Positions 14,936-23,816 of a stretch of DNA of 28,687 nt are shown piece after piece; the first letter of the stretch is position 1, and the number at the start of each line of letters is the position of its first letter. Position numbers and translations under genes: made by a program. A model generated the notes under the pieces. The model was given only the letters and a program-made list of their open reading frames with translations. It did not search any database and was not told where the DNA came from. Source of the stretch: Psychrobacter sp. UBA5136 (GTDB lineage: Bacteria > Pseudomonadota > Gammaproteobacteria > Pseudomonadales > Moraxellaceae); NCBI RefSeq assembly GCF_002414005.1, contig NZ_DHYG01000032.1, positions 127,910 to 156,596 on the forward strand. The letters run 5' to 3'.

Positions 14936-17047
14936 TTAAATTAAATGCGCTTTTAATTCCAAGACTTTATCACGCGTTTTCGCAGCCTCTTCAAACTTCA
15001 AATCTCGCGACATTTGCTGCATTTGCTTCTCAAGGCGTTTGATTTCTTTGGCGAGCAAATCAGGACTGCGTAAAATACTGATATCGACATCAGGCAAATT
15101 GCTTTTCACAGGAATCACTTGATTGTCATTAGCATCAAGGTCTTCACCGGTATCAATTTTATCGGTGATACTACGGTGCGCCCCTTTTGGCGTGATATTA
15201 TGCTCAAGGTTGAAGGCGATTTGCTTTTCGCGGCGACGGTCGGTCTCCTCTATCGCTTTTTCCATACTGGGCGTAATACGGTCGGCATACAAAATCGCCT
15301 TACCGTTTAAATGACGCGCAGCACGGCCAATGGTCTGAATCAAAGAGCGCTCAGAACGTAAAAAGCCTTCTTTATCGGCGTCAAAGATAGCGACGAGTGA
15401 CACCTCGGGCATATCAAGCCCTTCACGTAAAAGGTTAATGCCGACCAGCACATCATGGACACCCGTTCGTAGCTCATGGATAATCTGCATACGCTCCACC
15501 GTATCGATATCCGAGTGTAAATAGGCAACGTTGATGTTGTATTCTTTTAGATAACTGGTCAAGTCTTCTGCCATGCGTTTGGTCAAAGTCGTGATTAAGA
15601 CGCGCTCATCAAGCTCGCGGCGTTTGGTAATCTCCGACAATACATCATCAACCTGCGTTAATACCGGACGAATTTCAATCTCAGGGTCAATTAAACCGGT
15701 TGGGCGCACCACTTGCTCAACCACTTGCTCGCTATGCTCAAGCTCATATTGCGCAGGCGTCGCGCTGACATAAATGGTTTTAGGCTTGATACGCTCCCAC
15801 TCTTCAAACTTCATCGGGCGGTTATTCATCGCACTTGGCAGACGAAAACCGTAATTGACCAAGTTTTCTTTACGCGATCTATCGCCTTTATACATTGCGC
15901 CAATTTGTGAGACCGTCACGTGTGATTCGTCGATAAATAACAACGCATCTTCTGGAACATAATCAAACAAGGTCGGCGGTGCTTCTCCTGACGGACGGCC
16001 AGAGAGATGCTGCGAGTAGTTTTCAATACCGTTACAGTAGCCAAGCTGCTGAATCATCTCAAGGTCATACTGGGTACGCTCTTTAAGACGCTGCGCTTCA
16101 ACCAATTTATTATTGTCACGGAAATACTCCAGACGCGGCTCAAGCTCCTCGCGAATGGTATGGCTAGCCGCCTCTAAGCGGTTACGCGGCGTTACATAAT
16201 GCGATTTTGGATAAATGGTAATACGCGGCACGCTACGAACCGTTTTGCCTGTTAAAGGATCAAACCAAGTAATTTTCTCCACTTCATCATCAAACAGGTG
16301 CACGCGCACCGCTAGCTGTTCAGATTCCGCAGGATAAATGTCTAATAGCTCACCGCGTAAGCGATAGGTGCCGCGGCCAAAATCTAACTCATTACGGTTA
16401 TATTGCATTTCAACCAAACGCTTAATGGTCGCGGTCCGATCGATTTTGTCACCGACGACGACATGCAGCAGCATTTTTAGGTAGCTTTCTGGATCGCCCA
16501 AACCATAAATGCAAGATACCGAAGCCACAATAATCGCATCACGGCGCTCAAGCAGCGCCCGCGTCGCTGATAGGCGCATTTGGTCAATATGGTCGTTGAT
16601 GGCGCTGTCTTTTTCGATAAAGGTATCGCTGGCAGCAACATAGGCCTCAGGCTGGTAATAATCGTAATAACTGACGAAATACTCAACGGCGTTATTGGGA
16701 AAAAACGCTTTAAATTCACCATATAACTGCGCGGCAAGGGTTTTATTGTGCGCCATAATAATGGTTGGACGTTGGCATTCAGCGATAACCTTGGCCATGG
16801 TATACGTCTTACCAGAACCGGTCACACCCAATAATAGCTGCTCATCCATGCCTGAGTTGATGCCTTTGACCAACTTTTCGATTGCTTGTGGTTGATCGCC
16901 TGCCGGCTCAAAGTCGGTGACCATCTCAAAGGCGCGGCTTGATATTTGCGTACCAGACGCATTGACACCACTGATTTCAGCTTCGCCCTGTAGCTGAGTG
17001 GCCAATTGGTTTAACTGACGCGACGAGCGCGGTTCAGGCATTCGCAT
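14936..17047 (-). CDS. uvrB: excinuclease ABC subunit B
   Basis: Damage-verification helicase-like ATPase of nucleotide excision repair; works with UvrA and UvrC in the cytoplasm. 703 residues. Walker A is GVTGSGKT at 74-81. The beta-hairpin region YDYYQPEAYVAASDTFIEKD, the DESH box (FIDESHVT), helicase motif TTLTKRMAEDL and QTIGRAARH follow, and the C-terminal UVR domain (IKRLEKQMQQMSRDLKFEEAAKTRD) binds UvrC. Compared with E. coli UvrB (673 residues), it has an N-terminal polar extension of about 35 residues. AGGAAG lies about 9 bases before the ATG at 17047, which supports keeping that extension. SOS control is usual for uvrB, but I did not find a convincing LexA box upstream. Confidence 0.96.
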   Translation of the reverse strand: MRMPEPRSSRQLNQLATQLQGEAEISGVNASGTQISSRAFEMVTDFEPAGDQPQAIEKLVKGINSGMDEQLLLGVTGSGKTYTMAKVIAECQRPTIIMAHNKTLAAQLYGEFKAFFPNNAVEYFVSYYDYYQPEAYVAASDTFIEKDSAINDHIDQMRLSATRALLERRDAIIVASVSCIYGLGDPESYLKMLLHVVVGDKIDRTATIKRLVEMQYNRNELDFGRGTYRLRGELLDIYPAESEQLAVRVHLFDDEVEKITWFDPLTGKTVRSVPRITIYPKSHYVTPRNRLEAASHTIREELEPRLEYFRDNNKLVEAQRLKERTQYDLEMIQQLGYCNGIENYSQHLSGRPSGEAPPTLFDYVPEDALLFIDESHVTVSQIGAMYKGDRSRKENLVNYGFRLPSAMNNRPMKFEEWERIKPKTIYVSATPAQYELEHSEQVVEQVVRPTGLIDPEIEIRPVLTQVDDVLSEITKRRELDERVLITTLTKRMAEDLTSYLKEYNINVAYLHSDIDTVERMQIIHELRTGVHDVLVGINLLREGLDMPEVSLVAIFDADKEGFLRSERSLIQTIGRAARHLNGKAILYADRITPSMEKAIEETDRRREKQIAFNLEHNITPKGAHRSITDKIDTGEDLDANDNQVIPVKSNLPDVDISILRSPDLLAKEIKRLEKQMQQMSRDLKFEEAAKTRDKVLELKAHLI

Positions 17048-17398
17048 AATAGCTTTCTTCCTGGTATTTATAAATGGTTATAAGAGGTTAGGTTTATAAC
17101 AATATGGGGTCTAAAGTACAGTTTTTAAAGGATAATTGCGCGGTTTATCCCATGGCTTTCCCTCTGCTCGACTGCCTATCTAAAAATTAAAATAAGCGTA
17201 AATTGGCCATCCTCTCAAATCTAAAGTAATGCTACAAAACTTATTATTCTAAAGCGGCTACTATTAAATCAGCGCTTATTATTTATAAAAAACGCACAGA
17301 ATGGCAATTAGCTTTACAAAGCTTTTCATGATTAACAAAGTCATTACACGACCACTTAACAAAGCCTAAAACATAGGGGTTCAATCACTTTGATAAGT

Positions 17399-17407
17399 TG
17401 CTATGAT
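17399..17407 (+). promoter_or_regulatory. probable extended -10 promoter for dps
   Basis: TGCTATGAT (17399-17407) resembles an extended -10 element. A poor -35 (TTCAAT, 17380-17385) lies 16 bases upstream. The tandem 15-base repeat overlaps the -10 end and the predicted transcript start. Confidence 0.4.
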
Positions 17408-17435
17408 GAGTACTGAGTTAATGAGTACTGAATTA
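17406..17435 (+). repeat. 15-base tandem repeat at the dps promoter
   Basis: ATGAGTACTGAGTTA (17406-17420) is followed directly by ATGAGTACTGAATTA (17421-17435), one mismatch. Each copy holds the palindrome AGTACT. The position at the predicted transcript start would suit a repressor site, but it may simply be a small duplication. Confidence 0.7.
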
Positions 17436-17535
17436 ATTAGCAGGCAGCATGGATGAGTAAGCGATAAGTACAATCAACAACATGCTTAAAAGTTAATCCA
17501 ACATCTAATAAAAACTTAAAATAATGGAGAAAATT

Positions 17536-18018
17536 ATGAGAGAACGTTACGCAAGTGGTATCGATGATGAAACAGCTAAAAAAATGGTCGATCTATTAAA
17601 TTCTAATTTAGCGAATTTGATTGATTTGAGTATGGACAGTAAACAGTGCCATTGGAATTTACAAGGTACTGGTTTTATTGGTGTTCATCAGTTATTGGAT
17701 GAAACTTATGAGCGTCTGACTGAGGCGTTTGACACCGTTGCAGAACGTATCGTTATCCTTGGTGGTAAAGCCAACGGTATCTCTAAGCGTGTCGTTGAAG
17801 ACTCTATCTTAGAGACTTATCCAACCGATATCACAGAAGTTGATGAGCATGTTCGCGAGCTTACCAATCGTTATAAAACCATTGCAGCGTCGCTACGTGA
17901 AGGTATTGACACAGCTGGTGATGCGGGTGATGAAGACACTGCTGACCTCTTGACAGAAGTAAGCCGTATCATCGATAAAGATGCTTGGTTTATTGGTGCT
18001 AATGCGCCAAAGAAATAA
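17536..18018 (+). CDS. dps: Dps-type ferritin-like DNA-protection protein
   Basis: A 160-residue mini-ferritin that stores and oxidises iron with H2O2 and shields DNA in stress or stationary phase; it forms 12-subunit shells in the cytoplasm. Ferroxidase ligands match the family spacing exactly: His39 (CHWN), His51, Asp55, Asp66 and Glu70. The frame begins with an ATG at 17524, but GGAG inside it lies 6 bases before the ATG at 17536 (MRERYASG), so I take the latter. The N-terminal tail is short and has few lysines, so non-specific DNA binding may be weaker than in E. coli Dps. It stands alone with its own terminator. Confidence 0.92.
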   Translation: MRERYASGIDDETAKKMVDLLNSNLANLIDLSMDSKQCHWNLQGTGFIGVHQLLDETYERLTEAFDTVAERIVILGGKANGISKRVVEDSILETYPTDITEVDEHVRELTNRYKTIAASLREGIDTAGDAGDEDTADLLTEVSRIIDKDAWFIGANAPKK

Positions 18019-18086
18019 AAAGAGATAAGACGCGTTAAATGAGTTTATCAATAAACGTTATTTAGAAACGTTATTTAAATAAGTTT

Positions 18087-18116
18087 AAAAAGGTCACTTA
18101 TATGGTGACCTTTTTT
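18087..18116 (+). terminator. intrinsic terminator after dps
   Basis: AAAAAGGTCAC (18087-18097) pairs perfectly with GTGACCTTTTT (18105-18115) around a 7-base loop and ends in a T-run. Confidence 0.9.
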
Positions 18117-18183
18117 ATGCCTAAAAACTTTCGTATTTGATTGAAACTATATCCTCAAGAAATTAACTTTAAAAACAAGCGTT

Positions 18184-18208
18184 AAGCCTAACCCTTAAAA
18201 TTAGGCTT
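18184..18208 (-). terminator. hairpin after the DUF2059 gene
   Basis: AAGCCTAA (18184-18191) pairs with TTAGGCTT (18201-18208). It lies just beyond the end of the - strand gene but lacks a good T-run; CCCTTAAAA occurs twice here (18192 and 18217). Probable but weak transcript end. Confidence 0.4.
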
Positions 18209-18233
18209 TAAAACAGCCCTTAAAATAGCCACG

Positions 18234-18962
18234 CTAAAAAACGCCTTTAATAATCCGCTTCATCTGTGGTAACAGCTCGCTTAACTGCGCTTCGGTTTTG
18301 CTGGTATCGTCAGGCAAGGATTGCTGTAAAAAAGCCGCCGTGATTTGCGGCTGTTTGGCAAGGATACTTTGTCCCACCGCCGTATCATAAAATTTAATTT
18401 GGGCATCAACTTCAGCCTGTGTATAGTAGGTCTTGGCTGCACTGATGTAAGCCTGCGTCAAGGTTTGCGCGTCAGCGGCATTACCGATGCCATTAGTCAT
18501 AATTTTGGCGTATTGACCCAATACGCCTTGGATTTGCTCTTGTAACTCGCGCTGATGCTTGTTTAACCGCTTATCGTTTACTGGCTGACCACTGCTTTGC
18601 GCCTGATTTTTTGTTTGCGTATTAATGGCGTCGATAGCCGCTTGTTGGCCATCGACGATAGCTTGGATTTGCTCATCAATGTGCATGACTTGCATAAGCT
18701 TGATGATAGAAACGTCAGTCGGAGCTTGCTTGCTAGTAACGGGCTGATTGTTAATAGTATTAGCATCGCTGACGGGCGCCGCGGCTTGTTTGTTTTGATT
18801 AGACGGCTTAGCTTGTTTAGGCGCATTGTGAATGGTCAATTCGGCATTGGCTGATATCATAGTGCCTGACATCAGCGTTGCCACAACCAAAGTGAGTAAT
18901 GGATTGATACTAGTAGGACGCCGATTGGTATTTTTTTTAGCAGATTTAAGATAATTTTTCAT
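18234..18962 (-). CDS. secreted DUF2059 domain protein
   Basis: A 242-residue protein with a long, basic N-region and a signal peptide (INPLLTLVVATLMSGTMISANA), probable cleavage after ANA near residue 40, so a periplasmic location is expected. A Gln/Pro/Ala-rich linker follows. The C-terminal half is helical and has the DUF2059 pattern around LTQAYISAAKTYYTQAEVDAQIKFYDTAVGQSILAK, with LPQMKRIIK at the end. No biochemical function is established for DUF2059. The start at 18962 has only a modest AAGAG site. The cation-transporter gene lies 68 bases upstream on the same strand, so the two could be co-transcribed. Confidence 0.78.
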   Translation of the reverse strand: MKNYLKSAKKNTNRRPTSINPLLTLVVATLMSGTMISANAELTIHNAPKQAKPSNQNKQAAAPVSDANTINNQPVTSKQAPTDVSIIKLMQVMHIDEQIQAIVDGQQAAIDAINTQTKNQAQSSGQPVNDKRLNKHQRELQEQIQGVLGQYAKIMTNGIGNAADAQTLTQAYISAAKTYYTQAEVDAQIKFYDTAVGQSILAKQPQITAAFLQQSLPDDTSKTEAQLSELLPQMKRIIKGVF

Positions 18963-19030
18963 AGCGGGCTCTTATTATTATACGTGGCAGTTATTTATTA
19001 TCAGGCAGACTATTTTAAGCGCCATGCTCT

Positions 19031-20185
19031 TTAAGAACACTGGTCATCTGGCAGACGTAAAACTTCAGCATTAGGCACTGATAACGTCAAAATAGCTTCT
19101 TGAAATAGTGGATTGGCGCGAAACTGATTTTCAATGTCTTCAAATTTTTGCGCGATTTGCTTTTCTTGTTGGTCACCAGCAATATCGACCGCTGCTACCA
19201 TAAAGATTTTTTTGGGACCAGCCCACTCCAAGTGCAAGTAAGAGACGCTATCAATATCGGGATGATTCAGCAGCTCCGTTAATATATAGCAGTGGGTTTT
19301 TTCTGAAACTTTATAGCCAACCAAAAAGTCGCGATTGCGGTTGATTAAAAAGATAGCAACCATACCAAGTAGTATGCCAACGACGATAGAACCAAGGGCG
19401 TCCCAAAATGGCTCGCCCGTATAGGCGTGCATGCCCATCGCTGCCGCTGCTACCACCAAACCGATGACCGCTGCCAAGTCCTCAAAGAACACGCCGCGCA
19501 AAGTTGGATTCGAGGTATTAACAACATAACCTAAGGCGCTGACATTGATGGCCTCGCCATGCTTTTTACTTTGTAAATAGGCCTGTACCAGCGAGAAGCC
19601 CTCAAGCACAAAAGCCACCGCTAAAATAATAAAACCAATGGTGTAATTGGTTTCGGTTTCGGGCGCATTCCATTCGGTGATACCGGTATAAATGGAAACA
19701 ATCGAGCCTGCCATAAAGACGCCAAAAGCTGCAATCATCGACCACACATACGACTCTTTACCATAGCCTAATGGATGACTTTGATCGGCAGGCTTGACCG
19801 CTTTTTTCTCCGCCACAATCAGCAAAGTACCGTTGCCCGCGTCCGCCCAAGAGTGCGCCGACTCCGCTATCATAGAAGCAGAGCCGGTCATAAATGCCGC
19901 AATCGTTTTAGCAATGGCAATAATAACGTTTGCCCCGACCGCAATTAGGACGGTAACCAGCGACGAAGATTTCTTATCTTCTTCATTGGTTGTAGTATTG
20001 GAGGCATCAGCAAAACCAAGCGCAGTATTCATACCATCTTTGGTCATATTATTATTTTTTATAGCACTGGCATCTTTTGTAAGATCGGTATTAGGACGCG
20101 CACCACCGCCGCGAGTACGAAAGGCTTGCGGCGCTGGCTGGTCTTTAGAAGGGGTTGTCGATGATTCGGGAGTTTTTGAACTCAT
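19031..20185 (-). CDS. cation diffusion facilitator family transporter, ZNT9-like
   Basis: Inner-membrane transporter of 384 residues. After a polar, probably disordered N-terminal region of about 75 residues come the six membrane helices and a short cytoplasmic tail. The helix-2 metal site HSWAD is present (AESAHSWADAGNG). In helix 5 the usual His/Asp-x-x-x-Asp is replaced by FFEDLAAVIG; the ED pair with TSNPTLRGVF before it is characteristic of the SLC30A9/ZNT9 group. Zn or another divalent metal is the usual CDF substrate, but the changed site makes this uncertain. The frame extends to a TTG at 20242; I prefer the ATG at 20185, although its binding site (GAG) is weak. Confidence 0.87.
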   Translation of the reverse strand: MSSKTPESSTTPSKDQPAPQAFRTRGGGARPNTDLTKDASAIKNNNMTKDGMNTALGFADASNTTTNEEDKKSSSLVTVLIAVGANVIIAIAKTIAAFMTGSASMIAESAHSWADAGNGTLLIVAEKKAVKPADQSHPLGYGKESYVWSMIAAFGVFMAGSIVSIYTGITEWNAPETETNYTIGFIILAVAFVLEGFSLVQAYLQSKKHGEAINVSALGYVVNTSNPTLRGVFFEDLAAVIGLVVAAAAMGMHAYTGEPFWDALGSIVVGILLGMVAIFLINRNRDFLVGYKVSEKTHCYILTELLNHPDIDSVSYLHLEWAGPKKIFMVAAVDIAGDQQEKQIAQKFEDIENQFRANPLFQEAILTLSVPNAEVLRLPDDQCS

Positions 20186-20370
20186 ATGAGTCTCAATAAA
20201 TGGTTTATATAATGTATTAAAGTAGCCAAACACGACAGGCAAGTAATAAAAGTTAACTGTCTATATTCGGCTTATTTATCATTGAATTTAACCACAAACT
20301 TACCGATGGTCAGTAATGTTTTCGTGAGACTTTGTTTAAGTATTGCTGACTTTGATGGTTAATACGCGTC

Positions 20371-20979
20371 CTACTGGGTATTTTTATGCTGTGAAAGCTC
20401 GCCAATCATGTCGTTCTCAGCGACGTTTTTATCGGTCATCTTGCTAGCGCCCAAACTTTCACCAATCATCTGATTGATATCGCAGCTCGGACGATGTGAG
20501 CTTTGCATGCGCAGCTCTTTACGCGCTAAGCCTGCCTCAAAACGGCACTGCTGCATCTCATTTTTAATCTCAAGCGCGGGAACAGGCGTCGGTTTGCCGT
20601 TATCATCAATCGCCACCATGGTAAAATAGCAGCTATTGGTATGGCGAATCGTACGGGCGCGAACGTCCTCGGCTTCCACCCGAATGCCCACTTCCATAGA
20701 CGTTCTACCGACGTAGTTGATACTGGCGGCAAAGGTCACCAACTCTCCGACGTAAATGGGCTCGCGAAACATCACTTGGTCGACCGATAGCGTCACCACA
20801 TAGCTACCACTGTAACGACTGGCGCAAGCATAAGCGACTTGGTCGAGCATCTTGAGCAAATCGCCACCATGGACGTTGCCAATAAAATTTGCCATGTCTG
20901 GCGTCATCAGCACCGACATGTATAATTCATGGTTTAAAGGCGCACTTTTGGCCGTAGAGCTGGTATTGTATTGCGACAT
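20371..20979 (-). CDS. acyl-CoA thioesterase (hotdog fold, YciA/ACOT type)
   Basis: Hydrolyses acyl-CoA to free acid and CoA in the cytoplasm. The 202-residue protein has one hotdog domain: TPDMANFIGNVHGGDLLKML carries the catalytic Asp and GG loop, followed by the helix segment LDQVAYACASRYSG, then VDQVMFREPIYVGELVTFAASINYVGRTSMEVGIRV and a FTMVAIDDNGKP segment. A tail of about 50 residues beyond the domain is polar and of unknown role. AAGGA lies 5 bases before the ATG at 20979. The 185-base spacer to the cation transporter suggests separate transcription. Chain-length preference cannot be read from sequence. Confidence 0.9.
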   Translation of the reverse strand: MSQYNTSSTAKSAPLNHELYMSVLMTPDMANFIGNVHGGDLLKMLDQVAYACASRYSGSYVVTLSVDQVMFREPIYVGELVTFAASINYVGRTSMEVGIRVEAEDVRARTIRHTNSCYFTMVAIDDNGKPTPVPALEIKNEMQQCRFEAGLARKELRMQSSHRPSCDINQMIGESLGASKMTDKNVAENDMIGELSQHKNTQ

Positions 20980-21207
20980 AATATTCCTTAGCGTTATCGA
21001 AAAACCTATTCATTTTAAATATCTGTTATACAGCAGGCATTGGCAAATCGCAAATAGAGACCTTAGAATAAGCGTAGGAGAGATATTTTATTTATATGGC
21101 TAGGGTTGTTTATGATTGCTTTAGCCCTGTCTTTGCGCTAAAAACCTTGTAAATGTTTTTATCTTCCAAGTAAAAACGCAATCTTTCTAAAATCTGCAAA
21201 AAAAAGC
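20980..21207. other. spacer between divergent thioesterase and tRNA-Asn genes
   Basis: AT-rich, about 230 bases before the tRNA promoter. It must contain the thioesterase promoter on the - strand; no clear box pair was found. No repeats or gene remnants seen. Confidence 0.4.
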
Positions 21208-21235
21208 TTGACGTATTTTTTATCTTTGCTAGAAT
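21208..21235 (+). promoter_or_regulatory. promoter of tRNA-Asn
   Basis: TTGACG (21208-21213), a 16-base spacer and TAGAAT (21230-21235) preceded by TGC form a strong sigma-70 promoter. The predicted start near 21242 leaves a 5' leader of about 65 bases to be processed from the tRNA. Confidence 0.75.
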
Positions 21236-21306
21236 ACGCCCCACTTAGCAAGAACTCATTAGAGGCTTCTAAGCTCGCAGTAAGCAATGTAACACTTACC
21301 ACTTAT

Positions 21307-21382
21307 TCTCCAATAGCTCAGTTGGTAGAGCAACGGACTGTTAATCCGTGTGTCCCTGGTTCGAGCCCAGGTTGGAGAGCCA
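21307..21382 (+). tRNA. tRNA-Asn (GTT)
   Basis: A full cloverleaf of 76 bases with encoded CCA. The acceptor stem is TCTCCAA/TTGGAGA, the D stem GCTC/GAGC, the anticodon stem ACGGA/TCCGT with loop CTGTTAA (anticodon GTT, Asn), and the T arm CCTGG-TTCGAGC-CCAGG; the discriminator base is G. It has a strong promoter upstream and a terminator downstream, so it is a single-gene unit. No integrated element is seen at its 3' end. Confidence 0.97.
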
Positions 21383-21437
21383 TATTTTAGTCGTAAATTT
21401 TTTGAATCCACTTGATTCGATTATGGCATTTGCCAAG

Positions 21438-21466
21438 ACCCTCATCACTTTGATGGGGGTTTTTTT
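21438..21466 (+). terminator. terminator after tRNA-Asn
   Basis: ACCCTCATC (21438-21446) pairs with GATGGGGGT (21452-21460), one G-T pair, 5-base loop, then a run of T to 21466. Confidence 0.88.
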
Positions 21467-21805
21467 ATGGCTGTGGTTTTTTATTTCATAAACTTATAAG
21501 TCATAAAATCGGCCCAATCTTGCCAGCTACTGGTCTGTACTGATAGTTAAAATAGTGCGTCAACACACGTCATACAAGCAAATAGGAGTTTATCCCGCCC
21601 CATCAACCGCCAAAAACACTCAAAACATAAAATGAAAGCATTTTAACGCAGACTATTGTACGATAACCACGAATAGGCAAAAAATTGACCACGTAAAGCT
21701 TGGCGATTAAATTGTTCGCCCCTATTACTTATCTTTATAATAAAACTTGCATCTTTATATACCTTCTTTGTTTTTGAGCCTTCATCATTTAAGGACTGGT
21801 TTTTT
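21467..21805. other. spacer upstream of the alpha/beta hydrolase gene
   Basis: About 340 AT-rich bases. I see no gene, repeat or clear promoter boxes apart from AT-rich TTTATAATAAAA near 21734, which could be part of a -10 region for the hydrolase gene. Confidence 0.4.
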
Positions 21806-22747
21806 ATGAGCAACACCGAACACATTACCTCGTCTGACAACATTCACTATTTGCATCACAATTTTTTTGAGCCAAGCGACAACTCTAAAGCCGTTACTGC
21901 CACTTTATTGATTGTGCATGGCATGGCAGAGCACAGCGGGCGCTATGCAGAATTTGCCCAGTTTTTAGCAGATAAGGGTATTGCAGTTGCCACGTACGAT
22001 CAGCTTGGTCATGGACAGACCGTTAAATCAGCCGATGAATTGGGATTTTTTGCTGACGAGCATCCCGTGCAGTCGCTATTAAAAGACGTTATTATCATGG
22101 CAGACAGCCTAAAGGCGCGCCATCCTGACGTGCCGCATTTTATCCTGGGTCACTCGATGGGCTCGTTTATCGTGCGCAACGTCCTCAAGCACCATGCGCA
22201 GAATTTTACTGGTGCTATCTTAATGGGCACCGCTGATGCCAATCCATTGACCAAAGTGCTACTACCGATCAATAAAATACTGGCAAAAGTGGCGCCTAGA
22301 AAGCCAAACCCAGTTTTTGCCAATGTGATGAATAAGGTACTTAACAGCAAGCTTGATAATCGTCTCTCTTCTTCAGAATTTGCTTGGTTAAGTGCAGACC
22401 CCGCCGCTGTCGAAGCCTATGAAGCCGACCCATTGACGGGTTTTGACTTTACTAATAATGGTTTTTTAACTTTATTTACCCTCATGGAGACCGGTCTGAA
22501 TAAGAAATGGGCGACGACCATTGCTAAAGATTTTCCCATGTTATTGATCAGCGGTGAGAACGATCCTATTGGTGATATGGGTAAAGGCATCCGCAACGTT
22601 GCCAGCCGTTTAGAAAAACAGAACTTTCGCAATATCACGCTACAGCTTTATTCACACATGCGCCATGAACCGCTCCATGAACAGGACAAAGCGCTGGTTT
22701 ATCAGGACATCTTAGACTGGTTAAAAAGCCATACTTTAGGTGATTAA
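21806..22747 (+). CDS. alpha/beta hydrolase, monoacylglycerol lipase type
   Basis: A 313-residue serine hydrolase of the monoacylglycerol lipase/lysophospholipase (Hydrolase_4) group, which cleaves fatty acyl esters. The oxyanion segment is HGMAEHSGRY (39-48). The nucleophile is Ser117 in GHSMG, the acid is Asp253 in SGENDPIGD, and the base is His287 in SHMRHEPLHE, so the triad is complete. No signal peptide, so probably cytoplasmic. AAGGA lies 10 bases before the ATG. It has a 340-base spacer upstream and a separate dapD gene downstream; nothing in the context fixes the natural substrate. Confidence 0.88.
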   Translation: MSNTEHITSSDNIHYLHHNFFEPSDNSKAVTATLLIVHGMAEHSGRYAEFAQFLADKGIAVATYDQLGHGQTVKSADELGFFADEHPVQSLLKDVIIMADSLKARHPDVPHFILGHSMGSFIVRNVLKHHAQNFTGAILMGTADANPLTKVLLPINKILAKVAPRKPNPVFANVMNKVLNSKLDNRLSSSEFAWLSADPAAVEAYEADPLTGFDFTNNGFLTLFTLMETGLNKKWATTIAKDFPMLLISGENDPIGDMGKGIRNVASRLEKQNFRNITLQLYSHMRHEPLHEQDKALVYQDILDWLKSHTLGD

Positions 22748-22890
22748 GACAATTATTGATAGCAGCATGGCCGCTCCACTGCCCTTGTTTGCTAACATTC
22801 GCTAAATTAGCGGCAATACTGTAAGCTTTTTATAAGTGACCACACTTATTACCATCATTTTATTTACCTTTACCAATTTTAGGAATATTT

Positions 22891-23712
22891 ATGACATTGC
22901 AACAAACCATCGAACAAGCCTTTGAAAATCGTAACGACTATAGCCCTGCAACCATGCCACAAGACGTACGTGACGCCATCAACGAAGTGCTTGAGCAATT
23001 AGACAATGGTAGCCTACGCGTTGCTGAGAAGAAAGATGGCGAATGGGTGGTCAACCAGTGGGCTAAAAAAGCGGTTTTATTATCGTTTCGTTTAAACGAC
23101 AACTATGTCCAAGCGGCGGGCGAACACGTGCAGTTCTACGACAAGGTGCCAACGAAGTTTGCCAATTGGACAGAAGCGCAATTTAAAGAAGCAGGCGTGC
23201 GCGTTGTACCACCAGCAGTTGCTCGTAAAGGTTCCTACATCGCAGCTGGTGCCGTCTTGATGCCATCGTATGTCAATATTGGCGCTTACGTCGACCAAGG
23301 AGCAATGGTAGATACGTGGGCAACGGTTGGTTCATGCGCGCAAATCGGCAAAAATGTGCATTTATCAGGCGGCGTTGGTATCGGCGGCGTTTTAGAGCCT
23401 TTGCAAGCAAATCCAACGATTATCGAGGACAACTGCTTTATCGGGGCGCGCTCTGAAATCGTTGAAGGCGTGATTATAGAAGAAGGCGCCGTTATCTCTA
23501 TGGGCGTCTACATCGGTCAGTCAACGCGCATTTATGACCGCGAAACCGGCGAGATTCATCGCGGCCGTGTGCCGGCCGGTTCAGTGGTTGTGCCGGGCAG
23601 CTTACCTTCAGAAGATGGGACGCATAGTTTGTACGCCGCTATCATCGTAAAAAAAGTCGATGCGCAAACCCGGGCAAAAACCTCTGTCAATGAGTTATTA
23701 CGGTTAGCCTAG
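22891..23712 (+). CDS. dapD: tetrahydrodipicolinate N-succinyltransferase
   Basis: Transfers succinyl from succinyl-CoA to tetrahydrodipicolinate in the succinylase branch of lysine and meso-diaminopimelate synthesis, which feeds peptidoglycan. 273 residues, the usual length. An N-terminal helical part is followed by a left-handed beta-helix of hexapeptide repeats (NIGAYVDQGAMVDTWATVGS, KNVHLSGGVGIGG), then the family block EPLQANPTIIEDNCFIGARS and a C-terminal strand pair with VPAGSVVVPGSLPS. The enzyme acts as a trimer in the cytoplasm. AGGA lies 6 bases before the ATG. No other dap genes adjoin it. Confidence 0.96.
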   Translation: MTLQQTIEQAFENRNDYSPATMPQDVRDAINEVLEQLDNGSLRVAEKKDGEWVVNQWAKKAVLLSFRLNDNYVQAAGEHVQFYDKVPTKFANWTEAQFKEAGVRVVPPAVARKGSYIAAGAVLMPSYVNIGAYVDQGAMVDTWATVGSCAQIGKNVHLSGGVGIGGVLEPLQANPTIIEDNCFIGARSEIVEGVIIEEGAVISMGVYIGQSTRIYDRETGEIHRGRVPAGSVVVPGSLPSEDGTHSLYAAIIVKKVDAQTRAKTSVNELLRLA

Positions 23713-23749
23713 CTTTTTGGTGATTAAGTTTTGGTTATTATTTGCCTTA

Positions 23750-23816
23750 TTTTTATCATAAAAGATGCTGGGTTTTTATCATAAAAGATGTTGGGGTTGA
23801 CTCCAGCATCTTTTTT
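23750..23816 (+). terminator. dapD terminator with a duplicated left arm
   Basis: A 23-base unit (23750-23772) is repeated in tandem at 23773-23795 with one C/T difference. Both copies contain AAAAGATG(C/T)TGG. The single right arm CCAGCATCTTTT (23803-23814) pairs perfectly with the first copy, or with one G-T pair to the nearer second copy (8-base loop), followed by T. The nearer pairing is the likely terminator. Confidence 0.85.

Larger units (their letters stand above)
17048..17535. other. spacer between divergent uvrB and dps
   Basis: About 490 AT-rich bases without a plausible gene. Apart from the probable dps promoter and the 15-base tandem repeat next to it, I see only minor features: TCTAAAGTA at two places (17110 and 17220 areas) and a tight GCTTT/AAAGC stem near 17313. 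No clear LexA, Fur or OxyR site is visible by eye. Confidence 0.5.

Noticed and set aside
21208..21390. 60-residue open frame across the tRNA-Asn promoter and gene
   Set aside because: It overlaps a complete tRNA and its promoter, so it is a chance frame.
21307..21466. tRNA-Asn considered as an integration site
   Set aside because: No integrase, no repeat of the tRNA 3' end and normal core genes on both sides.
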